A stretch of 64,000 bases of DNA from the NCBI GenBank assembly GCA_038249195.1, contig JBBRWM010000009.1, forward strand, positions 32,345-96,344, read 5' to 3'. The notes under the pieces are model-generated. The model had not been told where the DNA came from and did not search any database. It saw only the letters and a program-made list of their open reading frames with translations. The translations under genes and the position numbers were made by a program. This document shows, piece after piece, positions 50,226 to 61,143 of the stretch (its first letter is position 1; each line of letters starts with the position of its first letter). The DNA is from JAOUEA01 sp038249195. GTDB lineage: Bacteria > Actinomycetota > UBA4738 > HRBIN12.

Positions 50226-52274
50226 TCAGGCCCCCACCGAGGCGCGTTCGGGCGGCCCGATCTCCATCGCCTGCGGGCTCAGGTGGCCCCGCCCCAGCAG
50301 GTACGCCACCCCGTAGAGGATCGCCACCACGACGAGCAGGAAGCGGTAGCCCGTGGCGATGGCGAGGTATTCCAGGACGCCGCCGAGCATGGCTCCCAGC
50401 AGGTTCGCCCCGAAGGCCACGGTGGAGGCCCCGACGTCGCGGAACCGCTGGGCGAAGATGAGGTTCGCGAGGAACACGGGGGCGAATGCCAGGGCCACCC
50501 CGCCGACGAACCGCGGCACGGGGGCGAGCGACAGGAGCGCGCTCGGGGGAACGAACCACGCCACCACGAGCGAGACGAGCAACGCCCCGAACAGGAGGTC
50601 CCGCCGAGGCAGCGTGAAGCGGCGCGTGACCTCCACGGCGGCGAGCACCGCCAGCAAGATCCCCCCGAACACCAACGAGTTCACGAGCCAGGTCGTCCCG
50701 AACAGCAGCGCGAACTGCACGACGCTCTTGGTCTCCAGCAGAAGGAAGGCGGCCCCCATGGCGAACAGATCGCCGTAACCGCGCATGGCGGAGATCGGTT
50801 CACCGGATGCCAGACGGATGACCACGACGGACACGAGCACGATCATCAGCAGCGCCCAGACGTAGAACATCGGGACCGTGCCGGGCTTGACGTAGGGGAA
50901 GGGGCGGTCGTCGGTGGCGGGGGCGGGTGCGGTCGCGGGAGCGACGTAGGTCTTCGCGCACACGACGTCCCCCGGTTCCCGGCCGACGGTGAGGACGGAC
51001 TGGTGCTGGGCTCCGAAGGCAAGCCTGCCGGCATCGAAGCACGGCGCCTGGCCGAAGACCTCGGCCATGGTGCGCGCGTACCGCTCGAAGATGAACGGGC
51101 GATAGAAGTTGTACATCGAGAACACGCCGCCGGGCTTCAGGTGGTCGCGAACCGTCTGCATCGCCTCCTCGGTGAACAGGTAGCTCTCGAGGCGCAGCGA
51201 CCCCTGACCCGTCACGAGCGTAAGAGAATCCGGCAGCGCGAACAGGATGAGGTCGTACCGCGACTGCGTGCGTTCCAGGAACGCGCGTCCGTCGTCCACG
51301 TGCGCGCTCACACGCGCGTCCTGGTATGGACGCTCGGGGTGCCGGAGCTCACCGTTGGCCAGCAACACCGGATCGATCTCAACGGCGTCGACGCGCCCGA
51401 CGCCCTTGGACAGCGCCACCGCCACGTCGTTCCCGCTCCCGGCTCCGACCACCAAGACGTCCTGCGGCGTGGACTTCAGGTGCGTGTAGGGCGCCAGGTA
51501 GAAGGGGTCGTCCGTCTTGAGCTTGGCCAACGGCAGGATCGACTGGTGCGGCAGGCCGTTGACCATGACGTCGATGCGCCCGTCCGCCGGTGGATACACC
51601 GTCACGCGGTAGTACGGCGACCAGGTATCACCGGCGGAGAACGATCCCACGGCGAAGACGCCGAGCAAGACCACGGCGGGCATCCATCGCAGCGCGGGCA
51701 GGCGACGCGGTGACAGGCACACGAACGCCGCCACGATCACGACGCCCCACACGAGCGGACCGGTCCGCACGAAGGCGAGACCCGAGAACGCCACGATCCC
51801 CGTGATGCTGCCCACGACATCCAGTCGGTAGGCATCCAGCGGTTCGAACCGGACGAAGATGCGCGCCACGCCCTCGGCGATGCACGCCATCACCGCCGTC
51901 ACGCCGAGGAACAACACGGGCAGCGAGATCCAGATCGGAAGGGCCGGCGTGCCCCAGAGCCCGGCCAGATCGCCCTGGGAGTTGCGGACCCATTCCACGG
52001 AGAACACCCGGACGTACACCACGAGTCCTGCCAGCGCCGCCGGGGCCCAGCCCGACAGATCGCGCGCCCGGCGGGCTCGCAGGAACCCCACGCCCACCCC
52101 CAGGAAGCTCGAGAGCAGCACGAAGTTGGTGAAGTACGCGACGTATACGACGTGCGCGGCGCTCCACCGGATCAGGGTCAGCTCGACGAAGAGCATCAGG
52201 AACGAGGCGATCCCCAGGCGCCACCGGTCGCCGAGCCGGTAGTCGGGCGCGGCGGGCGCCTCGGTGGTCTGCAT
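50226..52274 (-). CDS. Membrane-embedded spermidine-synthase-like protein
   Basis: A 682-residue protein with a membrane N-terminus of about seven helices, a central class I methyltransferase-fold domain and a C-terminal block of about seven more helices. The central domain has DVLVVGAGSGNDVAVALSKG (about residue 275), VDAVEIDP, DDGRAFLERT and YDLILFALPDS, as in spermidine synthases. Such membrane-fused polyamine-synthase homologues are known in many bacteria, but their product is generally unproven. No speD-type gene is nearby. Its position between prfB and ftsE is unusual compared with the standard actinobacterial order. Confidence 0.8.
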   Translation of the reverse strand: MQTTEAPAAPDYRLGDRWRLGIASFLMLFVELTLIRWSAAHVVYVAYFTNFVLLSSFLGVGVGFLRARRARDLSGWAPAALAGLVVYVRVFSVEWVRNSQGDLAGLWGTPALPIWISLPVLFLGVTAVMACIAEGVARIFVRFEPLDAYRLDVVGSITGIVAFSGLAFVRTGPLVWGVVIVAAFVCLSPRRLPALRWMPAVVLLGVFAVGSFSAGDTWSPYYRVTVYPPADGRIDVMVNGLPHQSILPLAKLKTDDPFYLAPYTHLKSTPQDVLVVGAGSGNDVAVALSKGVGRVDAVEIDPVLLANGELRHPERPYQDARVSAHVDDGRAFLERTQSRYDLILFALPDSLTLVTGQGSLRLESYLFTEEAMQTVRDHLKPGGVFSMYNFYRPFIFERYARTMAEVFGQAPCFDAGRLAFGAQHQSVLTVGREPGDVVCAKTYVAPATAPAPATDDRPFPYVKPGTVPMFYVWALLMIVLVSVVVIRLASGEPISAMRGYGDLFAMGAAFLLLETKSVVQFALLFGTTWLVNSLVFGGILLAVLAAVEVTRRFTLPRRDLLFGALLVSLVVAWFVPPSALLSLAPVPRFVGGVALAFAPVFLANLIFAQRFRDVGASTVAFGANLLGAMLGGVLEYLAIATGYRFLLVVVAILYGVAYLLGRGHLSPQAMEIGPPERASVGA

Positions 52275-52347
52275 GAGGCCGGAGTATGGGCGCCGGCCGG
52301 CGTCGCGACAACCGCGGGAGGGCCGCCGCCGCGGGAAGCCGAGGACC

Positions 52348-53464
52348 CTACGAGCCGTGCTCGCCGGCGGCCCGCCTCCGCAGTTCGGCCTCGATGAAGG
52401 GGGCGATCTCCCCGTCGAGGACGCGCTGGGGGTCGCCCACCTCCGCGTCGGTCCGGTGGTCCTTCACCATCTGGTACGGGGCCAGCACATAGGATCGGAT
52501 CTGCGATCCGAAGTCCACCGCTTTGCGCTCGCCCCGGATCGACGTGAGCTCGTCGTCCCGCCGTTGGCGCTCGAACTCCGCCAGCCGTGCCTTGAGGATC
52601 CGCATCGCCACCGCCTTATTCTGCAGCTGGGAGCGCTCGTTCTGACACGCGGCGACGAGGCCCGTGGGAAGGTGCGTGATGCGCACGGCGGAGTCCGTGG
52701 TGTTGACCGATTGGCCGCCCGGGCCGGAGGAGCGGTACACGTCGATCCTCAGTTCGTCCGCGGGGATCTCGATCTCCTCCTCGTGGGCGGCCTCGAGCAT
52801 GGGGATCACGTCCAGCGACGCGAAGGAGGTGTGTCGCCGCTTCTGCGAATCGAACGGCGATATCCGCACGAGCCGATGGACGCCGCGCTCCGCGGACAGC
52901 AGGCCGTACACGTTGGTCCCGCGCACCGTGAAGGTCGCCGACTTGATCCCCGCCTCGTCTCCGTACTGGATGTCGTCGACCTCGCTGTCGAAGCCCTCCT
53001 GCTCGGCCCAGCGCGCGTACATCCGCAGCAGCATCTCGGCCCAGTCTTGGGACTCCGTGCCGCCCGCCCCCGCGTTCACCGTGGCGATGGCGTCCGCGGC
53101 GTCGTAAGGGCCGGAGAGCAGGGCGGCGAGCTCGAGCTTCTCGACGTCGACGCCGAGCGCGTTCACCGCGGCGATGAACTCCCGCCTGAGCTCGGGGTCG
53201 TCTTCTTCGGCCAGGAGCTCTGCCATGGCCTGGGCATCGTCCACCCGGGCCATCAGCCGGTCGTAGCGCTCGACCTCGCCTCGCAGCCGCGCGAGCTTTG
53301 ACGTGATCTCCTGAGCCCGCCCTGAGTCGTCCCACAGCGAGGGGTCCGACGCCTGGCGTTCGAGCTCCGCGCTCCGCGAGCGCTTGCCCTCGACGTCAAA
53401 GGAACTCCTTGGCGGCCAGCACGCGGTCGCGCAGGTGGTGGAGGTCCTCGGTCGATCCGCTCAT
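52348..53464 (-). CDS. prfB: Peptide chain release factor 2, with programmed +1 frameshift
   Basis: Terminates translation at UGA and UAA. The 371-residue product needs a +1 shift: 22 codons from the ATG at 53464 end at CTT-TGA (53401-53396), and the rest is read from 53397 to 52348 in the next frame. The GGQ motif (SSGPGGQSVN) and the RF2 tripeptide region (near ISPFDSQKRRHTSF) are present. Thus RF2 controls its own level: when it is scarce, the UGA is slowly decoded and shifting is favoured. The gene is 24 bases downstream of secA. Confidence 0.95.
53395..53410 (-). promoter_or_regulatory. prfB programmed frameshift signal
   Basis: On the - strand: AAGGAG (53410-53405), a 3-base spacer TTC, then CTT TGA C (53401-53395). 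This reproduces the E. coli arrangement of an internal Shine-Dalgarno sequence three bases before CUU UGA C. Confidence 0.95.
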
Positions 53465-53488
53465 CGAGCGAATGCTAGCAGCGCGCGT

Positions 53489-56164
<2,676 letters not shown>

Positions 56165-56215
56165 GGGGTCGGGCCCTTTCCGGGGGGAGTCCGAGACGAT
56201 CGAGCGGAGGACTCG

Positions 56216-56221
56216 ATTCTA
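56216..56221 (-). promoter_or_regulatory. Possible -10 element of secA
   Basis: TAGAAT on the - strand, 52 bases before the secA start, in the 101-bp gap after the acetolactate-synthase-like gene. The -35 is weak. Confidence 0.4.
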
Positions 56222-56265
56222 GCGGCTGCGCGATCTTGGGCCGCCGATCGGGCGCGCACGATCCG

Positions 56266-57918
56266 TCAGATCGACTCCGTGAGGGCTCCAAGACGCTCGA
56301 TCAGCCGCGCGTTCTCCGCATAGTCGACCGGGCACGCGATGATGGACACGGCCTCATCGCCCAACGCCTTCTCGAGCGTGGGCAGCAGCTCGCCCGCGGC
56401 CCCGATCTCATATCCCTTGGCACCGAAGCTCTCCGCCAGCTGGACGAAATCGGGGTTGTCGAACGAGACGGCGGCCGTCCTGCCCAGGTGGATCTCTTCC
56501 TTCCATCGGATCAACCCGTAGCCGCCGTCCACCCACACCAAGATCACGAAGTGCACGCCCTCGCGCACGGCGGTCTCCACCTCCGACACGCTCATCATGA
56601 AGGCGCCGTCGCCCATCGCCGCCACGACGCGGCGCCGCGGGTTGATCAGCTTGGCCGCGAACGCCCCCGGGAGGGAGAACGCCATGGTGGCCAGGCCGTT
56701 TGAGATCAGGCACGTGCCGGGTTCGTACGTGGGATACAGGCGCGCCATCCACATCTTCACGGCTCCGGTGTCCGCGAGCACGATGTCGTCGCGATCGAGC
56801 ACCGATCGCAGGTCCGCGACGATGCGCGCCGGAGCCACCGGGAAGCGATCGTCGGCCGCCCCGCGCTCGAGCTCCTCGCGGACGAGATCCCGCACGGGAG
56901 GCACCTCGCCACGGATGGCGTGGATGTAGGACGACGCGCCGATCGCGTCGAGCGTCTCGGAGATGCTCCCCTGTACCCCGACCGCCAGCGTGTAGTTCGC
57001 GTCCACCTCGGCCACGGTCCGGTGGACGTGGATGATCTGCTTGTCCGCGCCCGGGTTCCACCTCGCGGGGGAGTACTCGACGAGGTCGTAGCCGACGGCG
57101 ACCACGACATCGGCGCGGTCGAACCCGAAGTTCGCGTAATCCTTGACCATGAACCCGAGGGTGCCCAGCGCGTTGACGTGATCGTCGGGGAACACGCCCT
57201 TGCCCAGGAACGTGGTGGCCACGGGGATGTTGAGGCGCTCGGAGAACCGCACCAAGGCGCCGGTGGCGTCGTCGCGCGCGACGCCGGGGCCGGCGAGCAC
57301 CACGGGGTGCCGTGCCTCGGACAGGACGTGTGCTGCCCGATGCACCTGGTTCTCATCGGGGGCGGTGTCCACGGGTGTGTTCACCCTGAGCGGCTGCCCC
57401 TCGCACGCGAGCTCCGCTACGTCCTCCGGCAGGATCAGGAACGTGGCGCCCGGGCGCTCCGTAGTTGCCTGCTTGAACGCCTTGCGGACCATCTCCGGCG
57501 CCGCGGCCCGCACCGTCACCATGTCCCCCCACTTCGTGATGGGTCGGTACAACGACACCAGGTCCACGAACTGATGGGACTCCTTGTAGATCCTGTCGAG
57601 GCCGGCCTGCGCCGCGATGGCCACCAGCGGGTGCGAGTCGAGCTGCGCGTTCGCGATACCGAGCATCAGGTTGATGGCGCCGGGCCCGAGCGTCGCGAGA
57701 CAGACACCGGGCTTGCCGGTGAGCGCCCCGTAGCTATCAGCCATGAACGCCGCGCCGCGCTCGTCGCGCGTGGTGATGAACCGGATCGAGGAGTCCACGA
57801 GGGCGTCGATCATGTGGAGGTTCTCTTCCCCCGGGAGTCCGAACACGTACTCCACGCCCTCGTGCTCGAGGCAATCGACGATCACCTGCGCCACGTTGCG
57901 GGGTTTCGGGGCCGCCAT
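56266..57918 (-). CDS. ThDP-dependent enzyme, acetolactate-synthase-like
   Basis: A 550-residue thiamine-diphosphate enzyme. The N-terminal domain has EYVFGLPGEENLHMIDAL, the ThDP-activating Glu in RDERGAAFMADSYG (about residue 53) and the Gly-rich CLATLGPGAINL. The C-terminal cofactor site is AAMGDGAFMMSVSEVETA (about residue 435). It is closest in look to catabolic AlsS-type acetolactate synthases. No regulatory subunit (ilvN) or acetolactate decarboxylase is adjacent, so a role in branched-chain amino acids is not certain; glyoxylate carboligase-like or other chemistry is possible. Confidence 0.82.
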   Translation of the reverse strand: MAAPKPRNVAQVIVDCLEHEGVEYVFGLPGEENLHMIDALVDSSIRFITTRDERGAAFMADSYGALTGKPGVCLATLGPGAINLMLGIANAQLDSHPLVAIAAQAGLDRIYKESHQFVDLVSLYRPITKWGDMVTVRAAAPEMVRKAFKQATTERPGATFLILPEDVAELACEGQPLRVNTPVDTAPDENQVHRAAHVLSEARHPVVLAGPGVARDDATGALVRFSERLNIPVATTFLGKGVFPDDHVNALGTLGFMVKDYANFGFDRADVVVAVGYDLVEYSPARWNPGADKQIIHVHRTVAEVDANYTLAVGVQGSISETLDAIGASSYIHAIRGEVPPVRDLVREELERGAADDRFPVAPARIVADLRSVLDRDDIVLADTGAVKMWMARLYPTYEPGTCLISNGLATMAFSLPGAFAAKLINPRRRVVAAMGDGAFMMSVSEVETAVREGVHFVILVWVDGGYGLIRWKEEIHLGRTAAVSFDNPDFVQLAESFGAKGYEIGAAGELLPTLEKALGDEAVSIIACPVDYAENARLIERLGALTESI

Positions 57919-57966
57919 GGCACGAGCGTATCGGACCGCGGAGAAGCGGGCCCGCGCCGGACGCCT

Positions 57967-58434
57967 CTACCCGCGCAGGAGCTGGCGTGTGAGCTGGGCG
58001 TGGCCGACGTGCTCCCGCAGGTGCTCGAGCGCATGCAGCAAGGCCCAGGCCGCCGTGACCGGCTCGTCACCGCCGTACGTGCGCCACGGCGCCGTGCCCA
58101 TACGAGCGGGTTCGAAGACGGCGTCCGTCCTCAGCAGCACCCTGCAGTCCTCGGCGACGGCGTCGAGCCGCTCCATGAAGGTCGCCGGATCTTCCACCAC
58201 CACCCGGAACTCCTCGTCCCGGTCGCGTTCCGGCGCCGTGGCGCCGGCGGCGAGGCTGAGCCACGCCCGCGTGCTCGCCAAGGCGTGCGTGGCGATCACC
58301 GCGAGGCCGTTGCTGTCCTCCCCCGCCGGCCGCCGGTTCAGCTGCTCCGCCGAGCAGCCGTCGAGGGCCTTGCGGAGTTCATCGAGGGAATGGCCGAGGA
58401 TGTCGCGCGCTGCGGTGAGGGTGGGGTCCGCCAC
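57967..58434 (-). CDS. DinB/DUF664 four-helix-bundle protein
   Basis: A 155-residue protein of the DinB/YfiT superfamily. Metal-binding histidines would be in AVIATHALASTRAW (about residue 49) and HALEHLREHVGHAQLTRQLL near the C-terminus. Actinobacterial relatives include mycothiol-dependent enzymes, so a thiol-transferase role is possible but unproven. The start is GTG at 58434, 2 bases after the response-regulator stop, in the same operon. Confidence 0.8.
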   Translation of the reverse strand: MADPTLTAARDILGHSLDELRKALDGCSAEQLNRRPAGEDSNGLAVIATHALASTRAWLSLAAGATAPERDRDEEFRVVVEDPATFMERLDAVAEDCRVLLRTDAVFEPARMGTAPWRTYGGDEPVTAAWALLHALEHLREHVGHAQLTRQLLRG

Positions 58435-58436
58435 GA

Positions 58437-59141
58437 TCAGTTGATCTCGATCATCTTCTCGCGCACGGCATAGACGACGGCCTCCATGCGCGAGTGCAGA
58501 TGCAACTTCTCGAGGATGTTGCGGATGTGATTCTTCACCGTGTTCTCCGAGATGAACAGCTCCTTCGCGATGTCCCGGTTGTTGAGTCCCTGTGCGACGA
58601 GCCGCAGGACCTCCATCTCCCGGTCGGTGAGCCGGGGCGGAGGCATCTGCGGACGCTCCTGCGCGGACTTCGACATCGCGGCGAACTCGGTCAAGAGCTT
58701 CGAGGCCATCGACGGGCTGATGCGGGACTGGCCCGCCCACACGCTGCGGATGGCGTCGGCGACCTCCTCGATGGGGATCTCCTTGAGGAGGTAGCCGCTG
58801 GCCCCCGCCTTGATAGCGTCGTAGAGATCGGCCTCCTCGTCGCTGATGGTGAGCATCAGGATCTTGCAGTGCGGCAGGAGCTCGCGGATCTGGCCCGTGG
58901 CCTCGATCCCGGAGAACTTCGGCATGCGCACGTCCATCAACACGACGTCGGGGACGAGCGTCTCGGCCTTCTCGACCGCTTCTGCACCGTCGGAGGCCTC
59001 TCCGACGAGCTCGATGTCGGCCTCCTGCTGCAGCACCATCTCGAGGCCCCGGCGGAACAGCGCGTGGTCGTCGACGACCATCACGCGCAGGCGCTCGACC
59101 TCGATCGATCCATCCGTGTCCTTCCCGTCCTTCGCCCTCAC
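58437..59141 (-). CDS. NarL/LuxR-family response regulator
   Basis: A 234-residue two-component regulator. The receiver domain (about 17-135) has the phosphoacceptor Asp in PDVVLMDVRMPKF and Lys in ASGYLLKEIPIEE; the C-terminal HTH is LTDREMEVLRLVAQGLNNRD. A linker of about 35 residues separates them. No histidine kinase is adjacent, so the partner is unknown; the HisKA-type kinase at 1-1063 is not the kind that normally pairs with NarL regulators. Its start overlaps the hpf stop by 4 bases. Confidence 0.92.
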   Translation of the reverse strand: MRAKDGKDTDGSIEVERLRVMVVDDHALFRRGLEMVLQQEADIELVGEASDGAEAVEKAETLVPDVVLMDVRMPKFSGIEATGQIRELLPHCKILMLTISDEEADLYDAIKAGASGYLLKEIPIEEVADAIRSVWAGQSRISPSMASKLLTEFAAMSKSAQERPQMPPPRLTDREMEVLRLVAQGLNNRDIAKELFISENTVKNHIRNILEKLHLHSRMEAVVYAVREKMIEIN

Positions 59142-59524
59142 CGATCTCCCTCGCTCGCGCCCGGCTCATCGTGGGTATCGGCAGGCCCTGGGTTCACGTG
59201 AGCGGATTCTAGCCCCCGATGCTTGCGACCGCGACGCTTGCCGTGGTGATCGCGCAGCTGCCGCTCAAGCTTCTCGGCCACGTCGTCGAGCGCCGAGGGC
59301 ACGTCGGGGGCCTCCGCGTGGGCGAAGAACGTCTTGCGTGGGATCCGCAGCGCCGCCTCGACGCGCTTGAGACCGTCGGGCTTGGGATGATGCTCGTTGA
59401 TGAACTCGAGGTCGATCCGCGTGGTGCGCGGCTCCATGCGTCCGAGGCGCGCGAGCTTGTGTTCCGCCGTCTCGCGGATCTCCTCGGTCACCTGCACGCC
59501 TCGGCCGGTGTAGGTCAGGTCCAT
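59138..59524 (-). CDS. hpf: Ribosome hibernation promoting factor
   Basis: Binds the 30S decoding channel and puts idle ribosomes to rest. It has 128 residues: an HPF/RaiA beta-alpha fold (MDLTYTGRGVQVTEEI, RIDLEFINEHHPKP, FAHAEAPDVPSALDDVAEKL) and a short basic, disordered tail. It lacks the C-terminal dimerisation domain of long HPF, so it should act like the short form. ATG at 59524 is preceded by GAGGGGGG about 12 bases upstream and GGAGG immediately upstream. Upstream, 223 bases separate it from comF. Confidence 0.9.
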   Translation of the reverse strand: MDLTYTGRGVQVTEEIRETAEHKLARLGRMEPRTTRIDLEFINEHHPKPDGLKRVEAALRIPRKTFFAHAEAPDVPSALDDVAEKLERQLRDHHGKRRGRKHRGLESAHVNPGPADTHDEPGASEGDR

Positions 59525-59616
59525 CCTCCGGCGTCCCCCCTCGTGCTCGTTCGCTGGTGAGCCCCCGTCCGGCTGACCTGGTCTTTGACCCCACACCCGC
59601 CTGCGGGGGCGATGGC

Positions 59617-59635
59617 CGGCGGTCTCCGACCGCCG
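59617..59635 (-). terminator. 8-bp GC-rich hairpin between comF and hpf
   Basis: CGGCGGTC (59617-59624) pairs perfectly with GACCGCCG (59628-59635) around a 3-base loop. It lies in the 223-bp comF-hpf gap (59525-59747), which holds no gene. It could end the comF transcript or shape the hpf leader; no T-run. Confidence 0.4.
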
Positions 59636-59747
59636 ACGCCCGCCCTCTCCCACGTGATCCGCGGGGCAGGACTTACCTCTAAACCGCGCCATGCTCAGCG
59701 ACCAAGGGTCGCCTTACGTGGGTCGTTTCGCCCGCGGCTGGCGTCGA

Positions 59748-60473
59748 CTACCGGAGGATGTCTCCGGGCAACCACAGACCCGGACGAGGGCCCGCCCGAG
59801 TATAGGCCGAGCCTGCGAACGACCGCGCGGCCGCGAGCAGGTGCACCTCGCGCGCGCCCGCCACCTGGAGCGCCTCGGCGCAGGCGGCAGCGGTGGCGCC
59901 GGTGGTGAGGACGTCGTCGACGAGCAGGACCCGCTCCGGCACGGTGCGGCGTCCGGCTTCGAACGCGCCCTGCAGGGCCGTGCGTCGCTCGGCACCGGAG
60001 CGCTTGGCCTGCGGCGCGGTGCTCACGCGGCGCCGCAACAGCCCGGTGACCGGCCGCTCCAGCTGTCGGCCCGCCTCCCTTGCCAGCAGCCGCGCCTGGT
60101 CGTAGCCCCGTTCGGCGAGGCGACGCCGTGCGAGCGGCACCCAGGTGATCACGTCCGTGTGCGGCAGCGGGCCGCCGAGGACCATCGCGGCGGCCAGCGC
60201 GGCGCCGACCCCGCGCCACCCCCGGTATTTCAAGCGGTGGATGGCCCGCCTCGCCGGCCCCGTGAACACGAAGGCCGCCCGAGCCGACGCCAGCGCCGGC
60301 GGGCAGTCTGGGCAGGACGACACGGGGAGCGGCCACGGCCGTCCGCAGCGCGCGCACCAGGGCGGGGCGAGGACCTCGAGCCCGAGTCGGCACTCCTCGC
60401 AGAACGGCCAGGGGCCGTCGCCGCATCCCGCGCACGTCCGCGGGAACAGCGTGTCGAGGACCTGCCCGAGCAT
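59748..60473 (-). CDS. comF: ComF-family phosphoribosyltransferase-like protein
   Basis: A 241-residue ComF protein. The N-terminal zinc-finger-like Cys pairs (CAGCG, CEEC, CARCG, CPDC) precede a PRTase fold with VLLVDDVLTTGATAAAC (PRPP loop, about residue 185). In transformable bacteria it aids DNA uptake; other competence genes are not in the window, and in actinobacteria its role is unclear. Its position just upstream of hpf is the conserved order also seen in mycobacteria (from memory). Confidence 0.9.
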   Translation of the reverse strand: MLGQVLDTLFPRTCAGCGDGPWPFCEECRLGLEVLAPPWCARCGRPWPLPVSSCPDCPPALASARAAFVFTGPARRAIHRLKYRGWRGVGAALAAAMVLGGPLPHTDVITWVPLARRRLAERGYDQARLLAREAGRQLERPVTGLLRRRVSTAPQAKRSGAERRTALQGAFEAGRRTVPERVLLVDDVLTTGATAAACAEALQVAGAREVHLLAAARSFAGSAYTRAGPRPGLWLPGDILR

Positions 60474-60513
60474 CGCCCGACCCTAGCGCCGGGTACCGAC
60501 AGGCCTGCGGCGA

Positions 60514-61140
60514 CTACGGGAGCCGGACCTCGAGAGGGCCGGCCGAGCCCAACACGTCGATCTCGAGCCGCTCGTGAGCCTTGAGGACCGGGTACGCTGT
60601 GACCCTGCCCCGCCCCGCGGCTTCGTCGTAGGCCTCCGCGATCTGTGCCACGGCGATGCCGTCGGCGCGCAGGCGCAGCGAGATGCGCGTCGGCGCCGCG
60701 TAGACGACCCTGATCGAGTCCCCTCCGCACTCCACCTGTTCGATCCGGACCTTGGCGCTCTTACCGCCGACGGCCTTGCCCACCGCGATGGTGCCGCGGC
60801 GGACGCTGGCCCTGGGCCATGCGACGGCGAAGGGATCGCCCGTGGGCACCTCCGTGGGCACGCCGTCGACGAGCACGTCGCACGCGAGCCCGTACCACCC
60901 TGCCCCGAGCTCGGTGACGGGGAACTCGAAGGGCACGAACAGGTCGAGGTTGGGGGCGACGTCGAGGGTGGCCGGCTGGAGGTCGATGGATCGCGACCCC
61001 GCCCCCGCCAGCTCGACGAGCCGGGCGCTCTCGATCCGGACCTGATGGGGATCGCCGTCGGCCGCCCGCAGCACGAACGCGCCCTTCACCGTTGCCGGGA
61101 AGCGCTCGTAGTGCGCGCGGATCGAGATGCGGTCGTCCAT
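60514..61140 (-). CDS. Conserved-looking hypothetical protein, beta-rich
   Basis: A 208-residue protein with no signal peptide or membrane segment. The sequence alternates short hydrophobic strands (VKGAFVLRAADGDPH, LDLFVPFEFPVTELGAGWYG, YGLACDVLVDG) and suggests two beta-sandwich-like halves. No known family is recognised. It lies 3 bases after the ahcY stop and so is probably co-transcribed with it. ATG at 61140 is the only reasonable start. Confidence 0.65.
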   Translation of the reverse strand: MDDRISIRAHYERFPATVKGAFVLRAADGDPHQVRIESARLVELAGAGSRSIDLQPATLDVAPNLDLFVPFEFPVTELGAGWYGLACDVLVDGVPTEVPTGDPFAVAWPRASVRRGTIAVGKAVGGKSAKVRIEQVECGGDSIRVVYAAPTRISLRLRADGIAVAQIAEAYDEAAGRGRVTAYPVLKAHERLEIDVLGSAGPLEVRLP

Positions 61141-61143
61141 GCG

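Noticed and set aside
49473..51713. 746-codon open frame on the + strand
   Set aside because: Antisense to ftsE and the spermidine-synthase-like gene; no domain or signal is visible.
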